Shown in pieces: positions 26,466 through 33,375 of a stretch of DNA of 64,000 nucleotides (its first letter is position 1; every line of letters begins with the position of its first letter). The stretch spans positions 310,001 to 374,000 of the forward strand of contig NZ_JACHIF010000005.1 in assembly GCF_014203045.1 (NCBI RefSeq). Direction: 5' to 3'. This DNA is from Prosthecobacter dejongeii. Lineage in GTDB: Bacteria; Verrucomicrobiota; Verrucomicrobiia; Verrucomicrobiales; Verrucomicrobiaceae. A model generated the notes under the pieces. The model made no database searches. It was not told the origin of the DNA and saw only the letters and a list, made by a program, of their open reading frames with translations. The position numbers and the translations under genes are program-made.

Positions 26466-26707
26466 AGTGGACCTCCTTTTTTGAGTGTCATGAAGACCTT
26501 CAAGACCGCCTTTGCCGTAAGGACCAACCTTTCTTCGTATCGAATAAGAGCTTTATCTGCCATCTCTTGATTATGCGCGGCATTCGCCGCTCTTTCTTCA
26601 GGTGTGAAGCCGACTGTGGGCCTAGCTAAAATATCCAACGGCCCAACCGTAAGTGCTGCAACATTCATCGCACGCCATAGGATTTCGGGATCTTCAGGAA
26701 TGTTCAT
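26462..26707 (-). CDS. Small protein of unknown function in satellite operon
   Basis: 81 residues, not recognised. Contains a run of Ala/Asn/Glu (TPEERAANAAHNQEMADKAL) suggesting helix. It lies 8 nt after the AlpA-like gene and overlaps the helicase gene start, so it belongs to the same transcript. Confidence 0.6.
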   Translation of the reverse strand: MNIPEDPEILWRAMNVAALTVGPLDILARPTVGFTPEERAANAAHNQEMADKALIRYEERLVLTAKAVLKVFMTLKKGGPL

Positions 26708-26715
26708 GGGCGCAG

Positions 26716-26964
26716 TTACTGAAGGTTAGTGGTTAGGGTTTCACCGCCCGATGCGCGGGACTCCAGAAAGGCGCGAAGTGAATCGAAGGAAATCAGGCGG
26801 GTGCCTTTCACCTGCCCGCGTTCTTTGAGTGAGACGGATTTGATCAGGCTGCGATTGATTAAGTCATAGAGCTTGGGCTTGCTCAGACGAGAGAACGTGC
26901 AGGCTTCTTTGACGCGGAGCCATTCAGGCTGGTAAGTGGGGGCGGGCGGGGTCGTTATTTTCAT
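26716..26964 (-). CDS. AlpA/excisionase-like winged helix-turn-helix protein
   Basis: 82 residues. WLRVKEACTFSRLSKPKLYDLINRSLI ... GTRLISFDSLRAFLESRA is the MerR-like HTH_17 pattern of excisionases and AlpA regulators, which in P4-like satellites activate integrase expression or direct excision. A short palindrome overlaps its start codon (26964-26982). It starts a co-directional group running into the helicase gene. Confidence 0.8.
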   Translation of the reverse strand: MKITTPPAPTYQPEWLRVKEACTFSRLSKPKLYDLINRSLIKSVSLKERGQVKGTRLISFDSLRAFLESRASGGETLTTNLQ

Positions 26965-26982
26965 GACGACATAAGATCGTCA
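26964..26982. promoter_or_regulatory. Operator-like palindrome at the AlpA-like start
   Basis: TGACGA-CATAAGA-TCGTCA, a 6-bp perfect dyad with 7-nt spacer that includes the first base of the start codon. A bound repressor here would block initiation, so it is a candidate autoregulatory site for the HTH protein. Confidence 0.4.
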
Positions 26983-27006
26983 GTGGAGTCAGTGAGGCAC
27001 TTTAGT

Positions 27007-27576
27007 TCATTTTTTCTCTCGCTTTGACCGAACTAATTCCGTCTCCCCTTGTGCCTTGGGTCGTTGCCCTGATTTTGCTTTAGGCACTTGGTCAAGGCCA
27101 AGCGTTTGAAAGGCCTTCACATAGGCTTCACCTTTGGCTGGGACACCAGGAAAAGCGTGCTCCCAAACTTCGAGACGGTTTGGATTTTGGCCAGCTTGAA
27201 GAAGCTGGCGGTATGCGAGCGCAAGCTTTCGCGCCCGTTGAGCTTGCTTCGTTTCGGGTTCCTCCAAATCAAACGGATTGTTAGGCCAAGGAACAATTTT
27301 CCCTGCTTTTTTGGGACGAATTTTTTGAGCCGCTTCAGCGTAGTCTGCCAAGTCATGAATCTTGCTTATTGAGCCTTCACGAATGGCGCAAGCAATCACC
27401 CTTCCCCATTCGGCAGCATCTGCATCGCTAATATCATCCCCGTTGTACATGAGCATATCAACCAAATCGCTTTTGCTATAAAGGCTGTCATCTTTAGGAG
27501 TCGGGAATACCGCCATCCACTCTGCCACCCACGCGCGAAAATAGCGCGTCACGCTACCATCAATCAGTTGTTTCAT
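27007..27576 (-). CDS. Unknown satellite protein downstream of integrase
   Basis: 189 residues, not recognised. The first 80 residues are mixed helical with many acidic residues (KSDLVDMLMYNGDDISDADAAEWGR). The last 40 are Lys/Arg/Gln-rich (AKSGQRPKAQGE), suggesting nucleic-acid contact. The start overlaps the integrase stop by 4 nt, so it is co-translated with it. Confidence 0.65.
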   Translation of the reverse strand: MKQLIDGSVTRYFRAWVAEWMAVFPTPKDDSLYSKSDLVDMLMYNGDDISDADAAEWGRVIACAIREGSISKIHDLADYAEAAQKIRPKKAGKIVPWPNNPFDLEEPETKQAQRARKLALAYRQLLQAGQNPNRLEVWEHAFPGVPAKGEAYVKAFQTLGLDQVPKAKSGQRPKAQGETELVRSKREKK

Positions 27577-28703
27577 GGCTTCAAAAGGTTAGGCATCTTG
27601 TCCAGAGCATCTCGCTTGGTCTTGCTTTCAATGTGGGTGTATTGCGCGTTCATTTCGGCGGAATCATGGCCGATGATGTCTTGCACAACGGCAGGCGAGA
27701 CGCCCGCGTTTTTCATCATGCTGGTTGCCGTATGGCGGAGTGAGTGAAAGGACAGTTCGGAAACGGCCCGGCGTGAACCACGGCCCTTTTTGCTGGCGTC
27801 ATGATTCACGGCGGCGCGGAGTCCGGCAACGGCCATCAGTTCGCCAAATTGGCGAGAAACGGTCACTTGCTTACTGGTGGCGGCGCGAGGGTGAAGGGGC
27901 GCTTTGGGATCATCGCCCGCAGGTAAGCCTTCAATGTGCTCCATGAGTGGCGTGCAAATAGGCACACGGATGAATCGTTTTGTTTTGGCCGTGCGAAGGT
28001 GGATTTCCCCTGCCTGCAAATCCACGTTGGCCCATGTCAGCCGCGCTAAATCTCCGAGACGCTGCCCGGTATAAAGGCCAAACATCAGCATGGAGCGCCA
28101 TTCTTCATCTGCGGCCCCCATGAGAGAGCGCAATTCCACCAGAGTGAAAGGACGGCGGGCCGTGTCTGTCTCCTGTTTGAGCAAGCCGCAATCCTTGGCG
28201 GGGTTATCGGCAATGAAGTTGTCACGGCGTGCATCCTCCAGAATCACCCGCAGGAGTTTGATTCCATGGTTTGCCGTGCTGGCGGAAACCCTGGCGGCTA
28301 AGGCGTCACGATAAGCGGTGAAGTGCCTTGTTTCCAAATCAGCCATGGGGCCATCAGCGGCAGCCTCCAACCATGAAAGGAAGTGCGTAGCGCGGCCTGA
28401 ATATGCGGCGTAGCTGGCGGGGGCAAGCTCGCCCTGACGACGCGTCAGCCATGCAGTGATGAAGGCGCGAGGGGTGGCGTCTGGCAGTTCCTTGTTATGG
28501 GCTGACTTGTAGATGTCGGCAATGACGCGGTGAGCCTGTCGGGCCTTTGCTCTTTCTTTGGATAGCTTCTCCCATCCATCCGCTTTGGCTTGGGCTGCCT
28601 TGCGGGTCGTTTCCTTGGTGGACCGCTGCACACGGCGGCCATCAGGCAGGGTAAAGCAGGCAAACCAGAACGGGGAGCGGGGTTTTTTGCGAAGGGCGGC
28701 CAT
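27573..28703 (-). CDS. int: Tyrosine-recombinase integrase
   Basis: 376 residues from ATG 28703 (MAALRKKPRSPFWFACFTLPDGRR); in-frame ATG 28718 and TTG 28727 upstream are alternatives with no better ribosome site. Site-specific recombinase that inserts the element at the tRNA-Arg 3' end. It has an N-terminal arm-binding domain, SAM-like core (about 80-170: ITAWLTRRQGELAPASYAAYSGRA) and catalytic domain with TGQRLGDLARLTW (first Arg), the FHSLRHTATSMM box (His, Arg), IIGHDS (His) and AQYTHIE (Tyr nucleophile). The reading frame ends inside the element; attR is 99 nt upstream of its start. Confidence 0.94.
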   Translation of the reverse strand: MAALRKKPRSPFWFACFTLPDGRRVQRSTKETTRKAAQAKADGWEKLSKERAKARQAHRVIADIYKSAHNKELPDATPRAFITAWLTRRQGELAPASYAAYSGRATHFLSWLEAAADGPMADLETRHFTAYRDALAARVSASTANHGIKLLRVILEDARRDNFIADNPAKDCGLLKQETDTARRPFTLVELRSLMGAADEEWRSMLMFGLYTGQRLGDLARLTWANVDLQAGEIHLRTAKTKRFIRVPICTPLMEHIEGLPAGDDPKAPLHPRAATSKQVTVSRQFGELMAVAGLRAAVNHDASKKGRGSRRAVSELSFHSLRHTATSMMKNAGVSPAVVQDIIGHDSAEMNAQYTHIESKTKRDALDKMPNLLKP

Positions 28704-28707
28704 GTTG

Positions 28708-28728
28708 AGTGGCAACATTAGTGACAAC
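28708..28728 (+). promoter_or_regulatory. Arm-type integrase binding site candidate, right end
   Basis: AGTGGCAAC-N3-AGTGACAAC, 73 nt inside attR, overlapping the integrase leader. It matches the left copy at 23337 at 18 of 21 positions. Integrase binding here could also repress its own gene. Confidence 0.5.
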
Positions 28729-28801
28729 GTCAGGAAGGTTTATCAAGTCTTTATGGTCGTAGAATCCTTGATTTTACAAGGGTCCGGCGTGCCCGGTGGA
28801 C

Positions 28802-28829
28802 ATACAGGTTCGATTCCTGTCGGGGATAC
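28802..28829 (+). repeat. attR, displaced 3' end of tRNA-Arg
   Basis: 28-bp exact copy of 23269-23296. The sequence to its left does not continue as a tRNA, so this is the original chromosomal 3' fragment displaced by insertion. Confidence 0.9.
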
Positions 28830-28906
28830 GCCTTGCCGGAGGTGAGTGGTGTAGGAGCGTGTGGGATGCTGTGAACACTCGGCTTGCTGGGGTGTCTGAC
28901 TTTTGC

Positions 28907-28930
28907 AACCCCGGGTTTTCTGGGGTTTTT
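28907..28930 (+). terminator. Rho-independent terminator, probably the original tRNA-Arg terminator
   Basis: AACCCC (28907-28912) / GGGGTT (28922-28927) with T-run to 28930. It lies 78 nt after the displaced tRNA 3' end, where the terminator of the undisturbed tRNA gene would be. Confidence 0.55.
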
Positions 28931-29018
28931 CCCCCGGAACATCGGTGATAAATTCAATTGCGATTTATTATGAGATGTGCTGATATTTAGAATAAGCGTA
29001 ATAATCGCGAGTTTCATC

Positions 29019-31328
29019 ATGATTGGCCAAGACCGTACCCGCATCCTAATCGTCGAGAACGAGGGTCTCGTGGGCTGTGACATGGCTGCGTGTCTCACGG
29101 GGCTGGGTTACCGCGTGGTGGGCACTTGTGCGACGGGGGAGGAGGCGCTGCGCCTTTACGATGAGTTGCAGCCGGACCTGGTCCTGATGGATGTGCATCT
29201 CAATGGCCCGCTGGACGGGATCGAGACGGCGAAGCGCCTGCAAAAGCGGGGGCATGTGGCGGTGATCTATGTCACGGCCTGTGCGGACCTGGAGACGGTG
29301 CACAGAGCCCGCGAGACGAATCCCCACGGTTATCTGCTGAAGCCTTTTAACCAGGATGAGCTGCGCCTGACGGTGGAGGTGGCTGCCTCTCGCCACCAGG
29401 CGGACCGGGAGCGGATGAGCCGGGAGCGCAGTTACTTTGAGACTTTCCAGAGTTTGGCGGATGGGGTCATTGCGGCCGATCTGGGGGGTGTGATTGTGTT
29501 TATGAACCCCGCTGCGGCGCGCATCACGGGCTGGCCTGAGGCACAGGTGGTGGGCCGCTCTCTGCATGAGGTGTTTCGCATTTACCACGCCAGCGGCCAG
29601 CCGGCTGCGGTGGAGCTGACCTCTGCGACGCAGACTTTGCCGGAGCGGACTGTGTGGTTGACGACGCTGGATGGATCGCGAGTGGCAGTACAGGATCGGT
29701 CCACGCCGCTGCGGGATCAGTCTGGCCAGCTCACGGGTGTGGTCATTCTTTTCCGTGGTCTGGCCTCTCCAGCGGTGGAAAATCAGCCGTCTGTGCCTAC
29801 GCCGAGTGACCGTGCTGCGCAGGCACCGCTGGTGGATGTGGTGGAGAGTATTTCAGATCCCCTCATTGCTTTAGATAGTCGGTGGAAGCTGATCTATGTG
29901 AATGCGAGTGCGCAGCGCCTGTTTGAACGCGGGCCGGAAAAGCTGCTGGGGGCAAATCTCTGGGACCTGCTGCCGACGGCGACGCGGGAGTCCCACTACG
30001 AAGCCTTAGCTCACGCTCTGCTGCACCGTGAGTCGGTGACGAGGGAGCTGTATTTTGAGGAGAAGCAGACGTGGCTGGAGATTCGCGGCCACCCTTTTGC
30101 CGAGGGACTGCTGGTACTGATGCAGGACATCACAAGCCGCCGGGAAGAGGCGGAACGGCGGAATCGGCTGGATCGGCTGGAGTCTCTGGGACTGCTGGCT
30201 CGTGGTTTCGCACATGAGTTTAATAATTTGCTCACCGTCTTGTTAGGCAATATTTCCCTGGCGGAAATGCGGCTACGCAGTGCGGTGCAATTGCCTGAGT
30301 TGCATACCGCCAAACAGGCCACGTTGCAGGCGCAAGGTCTGGTGCAGCAGCTCCTCACGTTTGCCCGTGGGGGTGCTCCCATCAAACGCCCGACACTGTT
30401 GAGCGATTTGGTGGAGCAGTTTTTCCTCCATCACAGTCGGGCTACGCGTATCGAATATCGGCTGGAGCTGGCGCCGCGTCTGCCGAATCTGGCCGTGGAC
30501 CCGGCACAGATCCGTCGTTTGTTAGGCAATCTCATCCGCAATGCCGAGCAGGCGCAGCCTGAAGGCGGGCTGATCACGGTGCGCTGCGTGGCGGCAGACC
30601 CTGGGGAGATGTTTCCCCATGAGCTCCTGACGGACCATCCTAGCCAGCCGAGCGGTATTGTGATTGAGGTGATTGATGCAGGTGAGGGCATCCTAGCAGA
30701 AAATCTAACGCATATTTTTGAGCCCTACTTCAGCACGCGCAAGGCGGAAAACGCCACGGGCCTGGGGCTGACGGTGTGCGAATCCATCGCGAAAGCACAC
30801 GGTGGTTCCCTGTCTGTGCGCAGTGAGGCGGGCCGGGGGACGACGGTACGCTTTTACCTGCCGGTGGATGCCGATGGTGAAGAAGTGGACTCGATCGGTC
30901 TGACCACGGCGTTTGATTCCGCACCGCCTTCGGCTGCGCCGCGTATCCTGGTGCTGGAGGACGATCCCCTCATCCGTAGCCTGATTGTGAGGAATCTCAG
31001 CAGCCAAAACTACGAGATCGCTGAGAGTGCTGAGGGAAGTGAAACGGTGCGTCTTTACCAGGAGTCCCTGCAAGCCGGGCACCCTTATGATCTGGTCATT
31101 TTAGATTTATCCATCCCGAATGGGATGGGGGGCGTTCGCACAATGGAGCGCCTGCGCCAGCTTGACCCAGAAGTGCTGGCCATCGTTTCCAGTGGTTATT
31201 CGGATGATCCTGTGATGGCTAAACCTGCTGCCTATGGCTTTGCCGCTGTGCTGCCCAAGCCCTACGAGCCTGCAGATATGCTGCGCCTGGTGAAAACGGT
31301 GCTGGCCCAGCGCGAAGTGCGCAAGTGA
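29019..31328 (+). CDS. Hybrid histidine kinase: REC-PAS-PAS-HisKA-HATPase-REC
   Basis: 769 residues from ATG 29019; GTG 28977 would add 14 hydrophobic residues of uncertain meaning. Cytoplasmic signalling protein, no membrane segment. Order: receiver domain (RILIVENE ... LVLMDVHLNGPLDG with phospho-Asp, K in GYLLKPF), PAS 1 (FQSLADGVIAADLGGVIVFMNPAAARITGWPEAQVVGR), PAS 2 (VVESISDPLIALDSRWKLIYVNASAQRLF), HisKA-type H box (ARGFAHEFNNLLTVLLGNISLAE), N box LLGNLIRNAEQAQPEGG, G boxes DAGEGI and GLGLTVCESIAKAHGG, and a C-terminal receiver (ILVLEDDPLIRSLI, LVILDLSIPNGMGG, LPKPYEP). The H-box style matches NtrB-like kinases with C-terminal receivers. Input signal unknown; no linked output regulator. 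Confidence 0.93.
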   Translation: MIGQDRTRILIVENEGLVGCDMAACLTGLGYRVVGTCATGEEALRLYDELQPDLVLMDVHLNGPLDGIETAKRLQKRGHVAVIYVTACADLETVHRARETNPHGYLLKPFNQDELRLTVEVAASRHQADRERMSRERSYFETFQSLADGVIAADLGGVIVFMNPAAARITGWPEAQVVGRSLHEVFRIYHASGQPAAVELTSATQTLPERTVWLTTLDGSRVAVQDRSTPLRDQSGQLTGVVILFRGLASPAVENQPSVPTPSDRAAQAPLVDVVESISDPLIALDSRWKLIYVNASAQRLFERGPEKLLGANLWDLLPTATRESHYEALAHALLHRESVTRELYFEEKQTWLEIRGHPFAEGLLVLMQDITSRREEAERRNRLDRLESLGLLARGFAHEFNNLLTVLLGNISLAEMRLRSAVQLPELHTAKQATLQAQGLVQQLLTFARGGAPIKRPTLLSDLVEQFFLHHSRATRIEYRLELAPRLPNLAVDPAQIRRLLGNLIRNAEQAQPEGGLITVRCVAADPGEMFPHELLTDHPSQPSGIVIEVIDAGEGILAENLTHIFEPYFSTRKAENATGLGLTVCESIAKAHGGSLSVRSEAGRGTTVRFYLPVDADGEEVDSIGLTTAFDSAPPSAAPRILVLEDDPLIRSLIVRNLSSQNYEIAESAEGSETVRLYQESLQAGHPYDLVILDLSIPNGMGGVRTMERLRQLDPEVLAIVSSGYSDDPVMAKPAAYGFAAVLPKPYEPADMLRLVKTVLAQREVRK

Positions 31329-31606
31329 ATGGGGCAGGCATGTGGGGGTAACAAGAGGTATTTTGGTCTAACCAGGGGTGTGTTTGTCCCGCAGACGGGA
31401 CTCACTTGACCCTTGGCTACTGGCTGTGATGCCTCCGGCATCGGGGGGCGAACCATCCTGTTTGGGGCGGACGCATCACTCGGAGAGTGATGGATACTGT
31501 ACTTGCGGACGAGGACGTTTTCCCCCGCCCAGGAGGGGCGGAATAACCAATGGTGTCGCTATGGGATGTGCCCTGGAGGGGCGCGAGAAACGTCTGCTCG
31601 CGCCCC
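31329..31606. repeat. Palindromic repeat island 1
   Basis: 278 bases between convergent genes. Contents: family B double hairpin 31364-31448 (GTCCCGC.. and GATGCC-TCC-GGCATC), family A 31475-31502 (ATCACTC-GGA-GAGTGAT then GATACTGTAC), a CCCGCCCAGGAGGGGCGG hairpin 31521-31541, and family D 31570-31590 (CCCTGGAGGGG). No gene. Confidence 0.8.
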
Positions 31607-32086
31607 TCACCTCAGCTTCGCGTGAGTGATACTCTCGCGCAGCCTGTGCAGGCAGGCTTTCCAGAGGGCGGGGCTGATGGGGATGTAGCGCTGGCTGCCA
31701 TCGGGGAAGAGGCGGGTTTCGAAGATGTTGCTGGGCTGCTGGATGATCTCGTCATAGAGGCCGTGTACGAAGAAGGTGCGGGCATCGGCTCCATCGGGCC
31801 AGGGGCTGGGGCGACCTTGGGCTTCCTCCAGGGCGGCATCAATGGCGGAGAGGATTTCGATGGGTTGGAGGGTGATGTTCAGGTTTTTGCCACTTTCGAG
31901 GTAGTCGGCGATGACGACCTGCATTTTCCCGACCACGGTTTTGAGTTCGGCCAGGTCCACGGGGCCTTCCCCTGAGATCAGTTGTTCCAACTCAAGTTGG
32001 GTCTTTAGCGCCCAGGCCTCGCCCTCAGGCCCGGTGGTCTGGAGCGGGGCTGAGCGGGTGCGTTTGGGACGTGGGGAATCCGACAT
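31607..32086 (-). CDS. Protein of unknown function downstream of CobW-type gene
   Basis: 159 residues, no family recognised, no signal or membrane segment. The middle section (LAELKTVVGKMQVVIADYLESGKNLNITL) is helical. FETRLFPDGSQRYIPISPALWKACLHRLRESI looks like a folded C-terminal domain. It lies 46 nt after the CobW-type gene on the same strand, so they probably form one operon and may share metal-related regulation (inference). Confidence 0.6.
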   Translation of the reverse strand: MSDSPRPKRTRSAPLQTTGPEGEAWALKTQLELEQLISGEGPVDLAELKTVVGKMQVVIADYLESGKNLNITLQPIEILSAIDAALEEAQGRPSPWPDGADARTFFVHGLYDEIIQQPSNIFETRLFPDGSQRYIPISPALWKACLHRLRESITHAKLR

Positions 32087-32132
32087 GAGGGCTGCGATGT
32101 AGCCAATCGCGGGTCTTTGGCAAGGGAGGGCT

Positions 32133-33134
32133 TCACCAGTCGTTGGGGTCGAATCCTGGCGTCAGCTCGGCGGTGGGGAGGGCCTGGAACTGGGCGGTGA
32201 TGGAAGCCTCTGGCAGGCCCACGCCGATGATGACGCCGATGGGGGTGATGCTGCGGGCCTGGATCATGGGGAGGAACCACGTCTCTGCCTGCGGGCGCAC
32301 GTGCTGAAAGGACATGGGCACCTGGGGGAGCTCGGCCAGGCGGCACAGGCCTTTCACGCGGATGACGCTCTCTGGCAGGGCGGCCAGGGTGAGCTCGAGG
32401 TCGCGGCGTTTGACCACAAAAGGCACTTTCACCTGCATGGAGGTGAAGGCGCGCGGGCCTTCATGGTGATGCTGGGGCGGGGGCGCGGAGGTGGCTAAAG
32501 CGGGATCTGCCAGGGGCTGCGGGGTGGCCGCAGGCCGGGCCCAGCGGGAGGTCGCGGCGAGGAGGCGGAGATCGTCTGCCAGGGCGGCGGCATCGGTCTC
32601 ACGGGCCTGGGGGCAGAGGGTGCGGATGTCTGCCCGGCGCTGCTCTAAAAGGGCCGGGGTGACCTCCTGGGCATGGGTGAGCTGCCAGTGGGTGGAGGTG
32701 AGGGCTTGCTCGCGCTCCAGCTCGTTTTGTGCGCCGCGTGTCTGCCAGCGTTTGGCATCCAGCAGGGTGACCTGGAGGGGGGAGGTGAAGCGCTGGCACT
32801 CATGCCGCACGGTGATGGCGGCGATGAGGGAGAGGAGGTCTGAGGCCCCATTGACCTCCACCAGCAGCACGCCGCCTTTGGGCACGGGGATGTCTCCCAG
32901 CATTTCCATAAAATCATGGAGGGAACTGCAGCAGACGCAGGAGCCATTGAGGGCGCGGACTTCGGCCTCGAGGGTGCGCAGCCGCACGGCATCCACCTCA
33001 GCATTTTCAAAGTCGTTGACGATGACGCTGAAGCCGGTGCCGCTTTCTCGGAGTGACGTCATCAGACGGCGGAGAAAGGTGGTCTTCCCGGCTCCGAGAA
33101 AGCCTGCGATCAAGAGAAGGGGGAGGCGCTTCAT
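32133..33134 (-). CDS. CobW/COG0523-family GTP-binding metallochaperone
   Basis: 333 residues. P-loop GFLGAGKTT (11-19), the family-defining metal motif GSCVCC (Cys66, Cys68, Cys69; CxCC) and LLVEVNGASD as Walker B region. COG0523 GTPases deliver metal, often zinc, to client enzymes under limitation. The C-terminal domain (after about 225) has a His-rich bridge (PPPQHHHEG), then the usual CobW_C strand pattern SVIRVKGLCRLAELP. Slightly shorter in the linker than some members. A Fur-family-like palindrome lies 58 nt upstream of its start, consistent with metal-dependent repression. Confidence 0.88.
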   Translation of the reverse strand: MKRLPLLLIAGFLGAGKTTFLRRLMTSLRESGTGFSVIVNDFENAEVDAVRLRTLEAEVRALNGSCVCCSSLHDFMEMLGDIPVPKGGVLLVEVNGASDLLSLIAAITVRHECQRFTSPLQVTLLDAKRWQTRGAQNELEREQALTSTHWQLTHAQEVTPALLEQRRADIRTLCPQARETDAAALADDLRLLAATSRWARPAATPQPLADPALATSAPPPQHHHEGPRAFTSMQVKVPFVVKRRDLELTLAALPESVIRVKGLCRLAELPQVPMSFQHVRPQAETWFLPMIQARSITPIGVIIGVGLPEASITAQFQALPTAELTPGFDPNDW

Positions 33135-33191
33135 TTATTGGCTGGGGGGGGCGTGTGCTTCACGCAAAGCCTATGATGGAGCTTCTTTTGA

Positions 33192-33210
33192 AATGCAAAT
33201 TATTTGCGTT
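33192..33210. promoter_or_regulatory. Fur/Zur-family operator candidate
   Basis: AATGCAAAT-T-ATTTGCGTT, a 19-bp inverted repeat with 8 of 9 matching arm positions and perfect core GCAAAT-T-ATTTGC. It resembles Fur-family boxes of the TGCAAAT.ATTTGCA type. It lies in the shared leader of the CobW-type gene (minus) and the gene at 33376 (plus), closer to the former. Another half-like TTTGCATTA lies at 33232-33240. Confidence 0.5.
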
Positions 33211-33375
33211 ATAAGTGGTCGCGTTTCATCCTTTGCATTATCCGACTATAAATTTCTCTGTGAGATTCGTCACACAAAGTTTCCTTCGGCCAATACTCTC
33301 TTGTGTCATTGCATGACTCCTGCTTTATGCACGATTAACGTTTCCTTATAGCTTACCTAAAATCACCTCCTTCAT

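Larger units (their letters stand above)
23269..28829. mobile_element. 5.5-kb integrative element (phage-satellite-like) in tRNA-Arg(CCU)
   Basis: Bounded by the 28-bp att repeats. The tyrosine integrase lies next to the right end, reading inward. Gene order from the right: integrase, 189-residue unknown, AlpA-like regulator, 81-residue unknown, primase/helicase-type ATPase, all minus strand with overlaps or short gaps; then a divergent pair of XRE regulator and membrane protein at the left. No capsid, terminase or conjugation genes are present, so it depends on a helper or on replication plus integration alone. Size and content fit P4/PICI-like satellites. Paired arm-type repeats lie just inside both ends. 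Both ends look intact, so it may be able to excise. Confidence 0.85.

Noticed and set aside
32491-33351. 286-residue plus-strand frame over the CobW-type gene
   Set aside because: Antisense to CxCC and P-loop motifs; Arg/Ser-rich shadow composition.
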